Source of the DNA: Isoperla grammatica
Lineage: Eukaryota; Arthropoda; Insecta; Plecoptera; Perlodidae
Assembly (NCBI GenBank): GCA_945910005.1
Contig: OX246748.1
Coordinates: 12,370,423 to 12,434,422 of the forward strand
Reading direction: 5' to 3'
DNA length: 64,000 bases
Numbering within the stretch: position 1 is the first letter of the stretch; each line of letters opens with the position of its first letter. This document shows, piece after piece, positions 23,760 to 36,100 of this stretch. Both the position numbers and the translations under genes were made by a program. The notes beneath the pieces are model-generated. The model saw only the letters and a program-made list of their open reading frames with translations. It did no database searches and was not told the origin of the DNA.

Positions 23760-25400
23760 TTAAAATGGGAACGAAGGCTCAATATGTCTTCTACCTCATG
23801 GATGATCCCTGAAAACCAAGTTATTGGCAGACGAACAATCCTTCACTTGTAGCGTCTGTGTTTCCCAACCTCTAACCAATAACATAACAATAGCAAATTC
23901 ATTCACTTGGCAATTTTCTGCAGGCAGTGAAAGATTGTATTCCAATAAACATTAAAAATCGAGACATACACTTCGAATTTCATGATATATTATAGTTTCT
24001 TGACAAGAAGCTTACATTTTTCATTGTTGTGAGAGAAGGAAATGTAAGAGACGAGGGGAGGGGGAGGGGAGAGAGGGGAGAGGAATTAGGGAGGTTGTTA
24101 ATTTAACAAAATGTGAACAAAATCTACCATCTCATCATATTCATAGTTATTCAATCGGAGAGGAACTGTTATACCATATCTCAAACTAAGGTGACCATAA
24201 TAGATGTTAATGAAAGTCAAATAGTGAGTGTGCAAACGTATCGTGAGATGCATTTTCTCGTGCTTGAATAAAACCAAACGCGCTAAGACGGGATTGGGTG
24301 AAAAGTAGTTTCATCCAAACTCAATAAAAACGTGTTTAAGGTTCTGGACTTGTTATTGACAACTAAGACATAATTAAGCAGGTGGAAAGAGGCAATTACA
24401 TAATGTGTGTATATTCTTTAGCAAAATACTCTTGAGTGTCCGCACAAATACCTTGAAAAGTGTGAGAATTAACTTTAATCCGTTTCCATAAAGTTGGCTC
24501 CGTAACATGAATGATTTACCTACGTAACTAAATGGAAGATTGGTCACTACGTGGGTTTCATATAACATGTTCATGCAATGAGACTTGTCGAGATGTTCAA
24601 TAAATAAAAGAAGCCCTACCAATTTTCTTTTCTTTTGAGCAATATATTTTATTATGTCAATATAATCACTTACTTTGGCTGTTCAAACCCACAACATGGT
24701 AGCTTACTCGAGACGTTTCTCCATAAACATGTTGTTCCATGTTTCTTACATGTGCATACATAGCTTGGGCTTATAAAAGTGTGAATAATGAGTGGAACAA
24801 AATACTAAACAAAACCAAACTAGATGACAATAGCGTAGGTCGCATTTCAACCAAAGTCGAAACGAGATTGTCGTCAGATCACCTTTGTTTATTGTATAAA
24901 CAAACACTCGAAAATAAACAAAAAAATGTTTGAAATGGTAGAAAAAGTAAAATTACACAAAACGTTTATATGTATTTAAACAACTGTTTTTAATCGAATA
25001 AACCCCAACAGTGACGTATGGTAACATGTAGTATTGGAATACGTTCTTTCTTGTCAATTTATTTGTTATTGTTTTAGGGTGAGTGATACCTTGCCTCCCT
25101 GGTGGCGTTCGATCTTCATAGTCCACAAACACGTGTAGGAGTAAAACAATTGGGATTTCTACCTTTAAATAAAAAAAATTTAAAAAAATGAAATAAATAA
25201 GAAAACTATCTTGTAGCAGGCGGATGAGATGTCCAAGAATGACAATCCCCTGAAGTTGATATTTTTATACTAGTAGCAATAAATAGTGAAAGATATAGAT
25301 GTATTTTTTAAAATCATTCATTCATTCATTTTATTTTATTGTCAGAGTCACCAAATCGGCAGGTGTAGCTAAGCATGGCATTGCGTTACAAGAGTGCTAG
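23760..25400. other. Non-genic stretch
   Basis: AT-rich, with a purine-rich GGGGAGAG tract at 24040-24095. No protein was recognised in the short open frames on either strand. Confidence 0.4.
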
Positions 25401-25406
25401 GTGGGA

Positions 25407-25507
25407 ACTAGAGGCTTTACCTCACCAGCTGCCGGCCCAACCGTTTTCACGTTCGTCACCGGATTTCCACGGTTGGCGCCGCCGTCTGGTGAGGTAAAAA
25501 GCCGCTA
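25407..25507. repeat. GC-rich imperfect inverted repeat
   Basis: Arms CTAGAGGCTTTACCTCACCAG (left) and CTGGTGAGGT...AAAGCCGCTAG (right) flank a CpG-rich centre containing 'cggttggcgccgccg'. It is probably the remnant of a small foldback element. Confidence 0.55.
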
Positions 25508-28500
25508 GGAAACATGACACAGTGACGAAGCCTGTACGATATTTTTAAAGGTAGAATCGAGTTTATGAAGGTTTAATAAGTACCTAAATGGTTTATAACT
25601 ACAGTAGAAGCACCGTTTTCCTTCTCATCTCAACTACAACATTCGTCTTTAAAAAGCAAGTGACAAGGTTTGTAGCTTTTTTAAGATATTTCACATTTGT
25701 TAACAAATTGGTTTTGTGTCCCATATTTTGAAACTTTAAGTTACCGTCTGTTTTATTTGAGGTCAACACGACAACTGTGTCCACTCAAAAGTAAAACATA
25801 CTTTATCCAAACAGGTTTTTAAATATATATGTCTAATATTTTATAGAATCAGTTAGCGCCATTTTGAAAAACATTACCTACAAACGATCGTTGGACTATT
25901 TAAGTAATTTGATACGAAATACAGAAAAACCTTTGTAATTCTGCAAAATTTACAAATTGGTGAGTCTTGTTTGAAAATGTAAAAGGTTTCCATACTGTTA
26001 TTATGTTTAATATTATGTATGAAAAGAACAAATAAATGTTTCCAGTCCATCATAGCGCGAACCCCAAGGCTTTACTGTACCACTCAAACCTATGGAGAGG
26101 GAAAATGTATACAAAATTAAGATTAAAAAATGGCGTTATTCATTTGTTTATGCGCGGTAACTACTGGAATTTCGATATATTTTTCGGTAATAATTTTTTT
26201 TATACGTATTTAGTAGACTGTATATTATGTTTATAGGAAATCATGGTATCTTCGTTCTAGATATCAGCTAAATGTTAGTTTTTAGGTTAACAGTCACACG
26301 TGGTCACCAAAATAACTTAATATTAGAAAAACTGACAAAGTCAATAAATAAATATGTTCAAGTTGTGTTATACGTCCAAAATGACGTCACGCCACCAATG
26401 TCGAGACGAACAAACTCTATCGGCATTTTTTTCTCTTTTTTTTTTACAGCAAACTTAGAAAAAACTTTCGTATACAAAACCACGCAGCTTAACTCGGAAC
26501 GTTTGTATCCCGACGTGGGTGGCGTTACGCTTTCCAGACAGGCCCATTAAAAATACGTTCTTGCGTTCTCCGCACGAAAACCTCTTAAAGAATACCTTAA
26601 AGTTCCATTCAACCACTCACAGCAACCGATTGATATCATATGTAGTACTTAAATGATTTTAAATACTGTTACCTTATCTTCTCATATACATTTTTTTTTT
26701 TTATAATTATGATAATGAATATTCACTTAAAATGCTTTTTGATCGGTTTCTTGGTTTGGAAGGCTTGTGAATTTAAATTGAGTTATATCTTACTGAACAA
26801 TACCAACTGTTATTTTGATCCGACATGTTTTTCCCCATTTAAATAATTATTTACAATGAGATGACGCATTGCACCTCTCGATATATTCGGGAAAAAAAAT
26901 AAGGTGTTTTTCACTTTTGTCGCGACTACTTGTGGGTAGTTCGTCGTTGATAAACGTACACTTTGCAACTTATCACACGTGTAAGACGTAGTTTCTTCGA
27001 TTGGCGTTTTGTTTTCATCAGCGCAAAGGAGAGCTGCCCGATAAACGTGTGTCCTTAAATACTGATTTAATAGTTTTTATTTTTTATCACTTGCAAAACA
27101 AATTTATCGGGTCAATGCGTTGGCCTTCAGCTTCTATTTAGCACTTTAAGCTTGACGAGCGTCTCACTGGAAAAGAAAAACAATAGGATTAGAAAACAGA
27201 TAAATACAAGACTTCCAAAACATTCTCTATCTATGTCTGTGGAATCTAGTAGTTCCACTACACTTGTCTAAACCTATTCCTTCTCTAGAATTACAGACAA
27301 CTAGTTGAAGTTCCTAATTACATATTTGTATTAATCTATGACTCAATACACACTAGGGAAGAACAGGACAACAATGTTCAACTGTTGACAACCTTACAGC
27401 AGTACTAGATGCTGACACAACACAATTCTTGACACTGGGCACCCGATTACCACTACCAGTAATCCAGAACGGAATTTTTTTTTTTTAATTGCTTAAATAA
27501 CAAATAAATGTAATACACGCAAAATAAATATAGTATGAATTTGCTTACGTTTCATCGTTTAATTCGTAACGTGTTAAATTACATAGAGAAAAAAAGATAG
27601 ATGGATGGAACTTTACCATGTTAATATTGACATTCCAGTGCATTGTCTTGTCTTAATAGTTATTAGATAGGGATATAAGCATATATTGTGTCTACTACAC
27701 GATGTTGATATGTATTGATATTTGCCCAAGCTTCTGCTTATGTGAGACTCCTTTTACCAACAGTCGTACAACAGTTGAACATTGTGCTTATTCTTAACTA
27801 AGTCCTCAAACAAACTTTAGATTTTTCCTCGACCCAACTAACATTCACATACTGGGCCACCTACTTTGTAGTAACGCACACCTTTACTATACAAATTGTG
27901 ATGTTAGACAAGCTTACATAATCCAAGCTAGGTAGCAGCACTTTCTCTAAAACCATTGATATGAAACGAACACACTAATACGATCGCGTTCTGAAACTCT
28001 TTTCTAAAGAGGAAGATCTGTGTTCAAAAATTGTATATACAAAGTTTGATTAAATGTACTGTATTGCATAATTGATGAGAATGTAACGATATACATGGCA
28101 AACAATGGCCTTTGGAAAGGTAAACAAATAACTAAGTTGACAAGAGCCAAGTGGAACATTTTGAAAGTACTGTATCTGTACTAAGAACATAACGAATGAT
28201 TGTATAACCACTTGTAGTTAACATACAATCTCTGCATCTTGTCTGATTATTGCCATTAGATCTTAATTTTATTCAGTGTGAAATTGTAGTTTTATCATGA
28301 AGTATAACATAATTATCACTGAATACGTTAACATTATGCTTTCAAGGTTGGTTACCAACTTTCTAGTGCTGCTAGCTTGTGCGAAAACTGTAATCTTACA
28401 TCACACAGACTATACGTACAATATTATCTCAAAGATACAACAATTTTGTTATTTACAATAAAATTACAGTTACTTGACGTGTTACTATGCAAAAAAAAGA

Positions 28501-31310
28501 AATATTCAAGAAATTTAGATAGTCACAATCAAAAGAATATAAATAAATACATTGGTATGACGCAGAGTCTACCCATTCAGTTACAAGAAGTGCTTTCAAA
28601 TGTTGAAAATATAATATGTACAAGCATATTTATTTTGAATACCAATCACATACATAGTCTTATATAAAAGAATAAATCGAATTTAACTAAGTCAGTTCTT
28701 TCATGAATGTAAGCAATCATTTGTGGTTCATGCTTGGTCACAACAATTCATTTTAATTTTGTTGTGCAATAGAAAGCTATGCTTTTCAGGTTGAGTGAAG
28801 CATAATTGACAATAATTGCAACATTTATCAAAGCATTTTTTTTAAAAACAATGTATTCACTTTCAACAAATACTGTATACCTTTGAGTTTACAAAATTTA
28901 AGAGTTTTTGTGTCAAGACTGGCCAGGTCAAAAAACATGATTTAAAATAATAAAGGCAACACAATTATTTACAAAACCTGAATTGGTGAATGATTTAAAT
29001 GAGTGATTTACAAGAATTTGTGAAACTTAGAACAAGGTAGAACCAGTTATAAAATCAAGCCAATTATAGATAGTCTTAATGTTAGGGGTCATCTTTTTCA
29101 CATCAATTGAATGAATCTTGATCATACAAAGGAACTCCATGAGGTTGCAATTATTTATGAATATATTATATTATCAGTACATTATCATTTAAATATATAA
29201 ATATTATGTACATATATTTATATTTCAGTATGCCTCTTCCAACATAAGTTGACCAGGGGGTGGCTAACCACCCGTATTTTATCATAACACTATTTTATTT
29301 TAATAACTCTATACATTATTGCATATTTCTAAATGTTCCATAAAACTCGTTTTTGACACAAGTATGGTACCAATTATCCACAACTACATTAGGTATCGAG
29401 TCATAGGGATGCATACGTCTCCACTGTTATCAACAATCGTACGTAATTAAATTGAGCCAAATGATCACCAAAGAAACCGAAAATTTGGCTAAAAAGAAAA
29501 GTGTGCTTCAAATTGTATTGATCACTTTTTGTGCCATTTTATGTGCCACTTACTACAGTAGACGTTATCCAGAAGTAGAATTATTTTTGGGGTAAAATTT
29601 AAATTATCAGTGTGCATCCCTAAACAATCACAAGAAATATACCAACCCGCCAAAAGAACCGTATCATCTAACTAAACTACCTTAATTATTTACTATTTAT
29701 TGTCAGTTGAAATAGTAAAAACGTGAATGCAAATCTAAGGTACATACATACTTTCACAAAATCTACTGTTTACCCAGGGGAGCGTATTGCATGCGGCTCG
29801 TGTACGCTACTTTAGATTGGAAAGAATTTCAACTGAACACACGTTCGTACTGTAAATTACTTAGATTTCTACAGCTGGCTGAGATACCGTCTACATAAAT
29901 GTACATGTACACTGTGACTTCTACAAACTACGCCCAATAGATCACAATCTGTTTCAATTTGATCGTTTGGGCGTGTTGCATTCATCCGTATGGAGATTCT
30001 GAATCGTTTTCTGTCCTAGTTTAGATTGATCAGAAACGTAGCGATAATTTCACTGTTGGTTTGTTAACGGTAATGGGTAGCTGGCAGTATTAGTCCAAGA
30101 TATTGAAAACTTGATTCATACTAGGGATTTGGTGTAGTATCACTAAGTTAAACTTATATAGAAATGGTAACTCAAAATAAAAATGTAGGTTACGAAAGAT
30201 GAACTTTGTAAAAAAACACAACAGCATGATTTATTACTTTTTGCATTCACTTTCTATTCGTTATATCATTTTCGTGTTCTAAAATAAATCGAAGTTGATA
30301 TGCCAGTATAGTAGTTAAAATGTATCTAAGTTTCTTAGACAGCAATCTTGTTTAACCTAAGACAACCTCTAGCCACACTATTGCAAAGTGTTGACGCAGG
30401 TTCACAGACAACACCGACAAATCAAGTAATTTAACCAAGACTAGGTGAATGTCGACAGAACTCGTGAACTCCGATCTTGTATTGATAACGTTATTTATTT
30501 ACGTTAGTTCATGATCCGGGAAGCTTTCAACTCAACGGCAATCATTTATACACTCTATTCAGTACAACTTGTGTACATATGACAGTTCACGATATCAGAA
30601 CCTCTTAAGACTGTGCGAGTCGCGTGCAGATACCTACAGCGATGCGCTAGCAGACACTTCGAGTTTACTATCTTACGCCGCGCTCCAAACACATGGAATG
30701 TGACCCAAAATGTAATCATTACCCAGAAAATTGTATACCCTTTCTTATGAATGACATATTTTTTCGGTTAAAAAATCCATGTTCAATGTGCTGTGATTTA
30801 AATTCTACGATGTGGCCACCGTATTTTAGGCCAAACACATTGTAACCTTTAAATCACAGCACGTTTAACATGGATGTTTGTATCTAAAATATACGATATC
30901 CATAAGAAAGGGCATAACAGTCTCTGGGGAATGGTTACATTTTGGGTCACATTTCATGTGTTTGGAGCACAGCGTAAGATGGTAAACACGAAGTTTCTGC
31001 TAGCGCACCGCTGCAGGTGTCCGGGCGTGACTCGCACAGCCTTTTAACGGACAAGAAGCAACAATCCCCAACATCGAGAAAGATATTCCACTTAGGAAAC
31101 TACGCCCAAGTCTACTACATACTTAGTAACGACAACAACAACAAAAACACTAAACTATTATTAATGGGAAGATAAGATTCACATAGCCATACCTACTGTT
31201 TACTCTTTTCTAGAACAAAGTTTCAGCCATATCCCATAGCAGGCAAAGTGCAGTAAGAAAGTTACTTTAATTGTTAGGTAAATTTAGGGTGTCTAGGTTG
31301 GTACTGTCGA
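25508..31310 (-). other. RIM 3' flank, probably including its 3' UTR
   Basis: No coding exon was recognised on either strand. Because RIM ends at 31311 on the minus strand, its 3' UTR must begin here. Several minus-strand AATAAA hexamers (plus-strand TTTATT, for example near 29696 and 30495) could be polyadenylation signals, but the sequence alone does not say which is used. A long foldback element occupies 30611-31039. The 26360-26530 patch is CpG-richer, without a recognisable product. Confidence 0.4.
30611..31039. mobile_element. Foldback element of about 430 bp in the RIM 3' flank
   Basis: The left arm begins CTGTGCGAGTC and the right arm ends GACTCGCACAG. Arms of about 190 bp pair with scattered mismatches; paired landmarks include 'cgctagcaga' with 'tctgctagcg', 'ttttgggtcaca' with its complement, and 'aaatcacagcac' with its complement. 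If the RIM 3' UTR extends past 270 nt, the mRNA would carry this hairpin. Confidence 0.85.
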
Positions 31311-31520
31311 CTAGTGACTCGTGAGGGAGTCTAGACTAGCAAGAGAGCTGCGACGCGATAGGCCAAGTGATGGAGGCCCACTAACCAATGACGTAGTCCC
31401 GAATAGTTTATACCAGCCAATCACAATGTTTGATAGGTTTAGGTCGTCCAGCATGATTTGAGCGACACCCATGAACACTTTCTTCCCTTCGATGCGCCCG
31501 TAATCGCCCCATACTGTAAC
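31311..31520 (-). CDS. Rim: RIM last coding exon (end of C2B, stop)
   Basis: Encodes the final C2B strands and the C-terminus, starting VTVWGDYGR and continuing through KKVFMGVAQIMLDDL, IVIGWYKLFGTTSLV and a Ser-rich tail (SRRSSLASLDSLTSH), then TAG at 31313-31311. The acceptor is the strong 'ctcttcctgttccag'; the exon starts in phase 0. The tail corresponds to the vertebrate RIM end (RRASQSSLESSTG type). The third C2 loop reads WGDYGRIEGKK, without the acidic pair that binds calcium in synaptotagmin-type C2 domains. Confidence 0.95.
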   Translation of the reverse strand, partial: VTVWGDYGRIEGKKVFMGVAQIMLDDLNLSNIVIGWYKLFGTTSLVSGPPSLGLSRRSSLASLDSLTSH

Positions 31521-33076
31521 CTGGAACAGGAAGAGAGCAGTTAGCGCTGGCATGTTAGCGCTGGCATTCCTAATGAGAAGAATACGCAACACTTTCACCC
31601 ACAGAAATACATCCATTGGCTCTATGTCTAGTGAGCGAAAATTCAAGTGCGCGAACGTTCTATTCAGCGAAAACACGCCCGATAATTCGCGCACTAGAGC
31701 ATTCGCGCACTAGAGCATTCGCGCAGTTGAACATTCGCTCACTTAAAATTCACTCACTAGATAAGTTAATCATCCATTGATTGAATAGTGTAGTGTGTAT
31801 ACACTCAACAACATAACAAAATAGCATGGTTGATTCTGAAATTATGGTATAACAAAATTTGAACTGTAAGTAAAGAAATAACCTCCATTAATTAGGGCGC
31901 AACATGTGTTTAAGCAGAGGTATGTACAAAAAATTATAATACACTTTCTCAGAGTAGCTATTTACAATCGTTGCTCTGTTGTAGCCGCACAAGAACATAT
32001 ATCTTATTATTTAGTACAGTGAAACTTCTTTATAACAAACTCTTGAGGGCCAGGTTTCTATATTGTTGTAAATAACATTTCTTTATAAATATGGTACACT
32101 TACATGCATAGGAACATCTTGGGACTTCATAACAGTTTGTTATATAGATCATTTTGTTATAAAGAAGTTTCACTGTAGCATTGTTGCAACCATTATTAGA
32201 AGTACATGTATTGTAGTTCAGTGTATGTCTTTACTTATTTTGTTATTGTTTTTCTGTTTGGTAATACTTTTTTATTTTAATTTTTATCTTTGACGATGTC
32301 CATATTTTGTATGCACAAGTGAATCAATACATATTTAAATACTATAAAAACAATGTGTGCTTCTTTTACTTTTATCACTTGATGTTTTATATGTTTGTAT
32401 TTGTAGTGTGTATCAAAACACAGTAGTGGAATGTTATATTCTGTTGTGTATTTAAAATGAATAATAATCATAACCACTGGACAGAGCGTACTTGATGTAA
32501 TTGCTCACCTGCAGTATGCACCCTTGGAACGGTTCTCTGAAAGCCAACTGCTGCTGATACAGTGGATCTAAAGTCTTCCTAGCCGTTGCAGTCTTGGCCT
32601 TCGCGATACACTTCTTGCCGTTTACTAGGTAGACCTTAACATAAGGTGCTGGAATCACAACAAACATACATTAGAATCTAGCATTTAAATCCATTTACAG
32701 ACAAAGCTGAAATTTAAAAAATCCAATATTATAAAAAATATGTATAGAACTCTTAATAAAATTTCAAAGCTGGACTGCTACAAAAATTAGTTCTTGATGA
32801 TGGGAACCTTTTATTTATTTTTATGAATGTAGGGCGCTTCAAAAGCTTAGATCATTTTGCCCGTAGAGTGCCCTCAATTAATCAATAAATGAATGAATGA
32901 ATGAATGAATGAATCAATGAATGAATGAATGAATGAATGAATGAATGAATGAATGAATGAATGAATGAATGAATGAATGAATGAATGAATGAATGAATGA
33001 ATGAATGAATGAATGAATGAATGAATGAATGAATGAATGAATGAATGAATGAATGAATGAATGAATGAATGAATCT

Positions 33077-33120
<44 letters not shown>

Positions 33121-36100
33121 CACGTAACTCTCACCTGGCAGTAGTTTAGATCCCGGCCTCGCCTGGAGCCCCCTCGCTCTTATCACTTCAACCTCTAGAT
33201 AGCCCTTCTGATAACAGAGCGACAGTTGGATATCCCCGAGTGCAGGTGCACCGAGAACCTGTCTACCGACCAACTGTCCGGGCCCCAGGCCGTCGATGAA
33301 GTCGGACAACTGGCCACCGTCCGCTGCCAACCGTAGCGACGGAGACCACCTAGTACCAACATGGCAGAACGTAAATACCCCACGCTAGTCTCCTCTCACA
33401 CTCACTACGTCCTATAGACTCACATTGAGATAAGATTGAACTAATTCGTCTTGAGAGATTTACTAGACACTACAATATATCAATAACTATCGATCTAACG
33501 ATGAATTATACAACGGTGGCAACAATAATAAAACATTGCTTAATTGCAAACTTGCACCACTTCAAAGAATTGGAGCCCTTTAATTGTGTCAGTATGCTGG
33601 TATTAACAACCACATACAATTACCGAGTGTCACTTTACAAAACATGGCTATTTTTTTTAGAAAAATTCTATGTTCTGAGTTTGAAATCAACAGACATTGG
33701 AAATTCACGTTTCAGTCAAATAACTAGTTCATGACATTGAGTTGTGTTGTTATTGTTGTTGTACTGTAGCATTCTCTGGTTGAAACTCAGTTTACTTTTA
33801 ATTGGAGTGCTGATGTCTGCAAAAGGTTAGATTTAAGTTCAAAGTTTTGTTATTCCAATTTGAGTTTTTTGGTCAACATCCGGCCTATCAACGTTTTTTT
33901 TTTTTAAGTTATACATATTAATTATTAGTCTATAATAATTAGTATTTTCTAAATTTCTATACTTGTTTTCTTATTGTTGCCAGTCGCTTAACTAATAATT
34001 GTATTTAACGTTAATTTTGATAGTACATTTGATGCATTTGATAAAATCAGCTACTATAATTATGACGGATACGTTATTTCTACTTGAGTTCACCAGATCA
34101 TGATTGAGACAAACACATTACAATGACTATTGTATTGGAAACAGGCATCAAAAATATACTTTGTTTAAAAACTAAATAACACCTTTTGAGTGAGTATGTA
34201 GTGAGTTATTCTAATTGAACTTTACACTTAATGGAAAGAAAATATTAAGATTATCTAAACAAATAAGCTAGGATGCAATCATGAGAAAAGTGCATCAACA
34301 TAAAGGCACTTAAAATATTTTAAAATACTGTTTGAATGCATCCTGAATTTACAAAGAGAATAGAAACAGAAAATTTAGTTTTAATAGTTTTGAATACTGA
34401 CTTGTATTATTCTCATCCTAAACAAAATAATTATGTTGTTTAAATATATCTAGCCACACAATGTGGGTGTTTGAAACTATGTACCTAACAATAACAAATA
34501 TTTGTCTAAATAAATAGATTGATAGAAAAATCTATTTTTAGTAACATAGCTTTGAGATAATGCGAGAGAAAATGTCGTTATTCGCGTATATTCAAGACTC
34601 GAAGTCGTCCATTGTCGATAATCGTAACGACAAACGAAGCGACAATAATCGACATTTTCTCTCGCCGAAAACAAAGATTACCGACGTAGGTAAGACATCT
34701 CATCGTCGTGTTAAAACATCTGCGCAAGTATTGCCGACAAATTCCCAAGTCTCACCAATAGTATCAAGCCTCACCGCAAGGAGCGCTAGCTCTGCACGTC
34801 CGAACCCTCTAGCGGAATTTATTTGAACTACCCGGCCAGTTTCAGACTTTTGACAGAGACCGCGCTCTAGCGGTAAGACTTTCTACTACAGGTATAGGAC
34901 TTTGAAAAATTCGCTCCGACTCGCGCAGACGATTCCCCATCCGAGTGAATGAACCATCTCCCCCCCATCGGTATAATCTTTGACGAAACACTTTTCACCA
35001 CACAAGATTAAAGTTTCAACATAACATAGAACAAGACAGTGAGGACAACATTAAGATGGTATAGGCTGTCGTGTGAGAGAGAGAGAGAAGACCGTTCGTA
35101 GTGACGTATACCACCCCCGTGACAAAACACACAGAGACACAGAGACATATAGACACAGAACATATGTAGCAAGAGAGAGAGATAGAGAGGTAGAGAAGAG
35201 AGAGAGAGAGAGCAAGGTGCTAGCTGCCACAACAACAGAAGGCCCGGTATTACGATCTCGGGTTAAGGTTCTAGATAAGTTATCCTCGGGATACGGACGC
35301 AACATTTTAATTGGTTGCCATGGTGAAAACAAGCTATCCCAAGGATATAGAGTTATGCCAAGATCGTAATATTAGGCCCGAATAGGATAACAAGACGTCG
35401 ATAATACGATAGCGTGCAAACTAAGTGAGAGCATGCTTAACTGAACGACAGTGCAATACAACATGTAAACAGGCAGCGAAAGCAAGCACATTGAGAAGCG
35501 TATACATACATACACTCAGTGACAATATATAGTTATATGTAAAAGTTTCAAGAGATCCAATCGCTAATCTGTCAACACATGAGCGAGTGAGCGTTGCAAG
35601 TTTAGAAGTGGGATGCGGAAGAGATTCGTAAGTAGTTCAAAATAATTCCTTTCCTCTTATAGGGGCGTGCGAGTCTGTTTCGATTTGATTCGAAAACCTC
35701 TTCCGGAGTGGATTTAATGGAACGGACGATTAGAAATATTCGTTTCTTTATACGCACAAGAAAATTGAGTTGATAATTATTATTGCTCCTAAATTAAACG
35801 GAGGAATTATTAAGAAAATAGCACTCTATGGGCCTCACGATAATAAATCATTTCTTAGTGTAGGGACAAAAAATCATTATATCTGTTACTAATATTAACA
35901 TGTTATATCTTAGACTTACACATAAGTTATGTCAATAACAGTTTTTTTCATTTTCATACTTTCTGTACATTGTAATTGTAGCTATAAGCAACAATTGTAA
36001 TGTGAGCGTAAATAATTACAAAATACACGGTAAACCCAATTCAAAATCAATTTATATATATTTTGCTCGAACGCATTATCATCATAAACTGAGCAAGCAA

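Noticed and set aside
32882..33085. Histidine/Ser-rich open frame (HSFI repeats)
   Set aside because: Translation of the GAAT microsatellite.
33324..33326. Acceptor 'ggttggcag' as the start of the pre-C2B RIM exon
   Set aside because: It gives phase 1, incompatible with the preceding exon (phase 2 out); the upstream 'gtactag' restores frame and a conserved motif.
35051..35369. Ser/Leu- or Arg/Glu-rich open frames
   Set aside because: Products of the GA/CT microsatellite tracts at 35068-35215.
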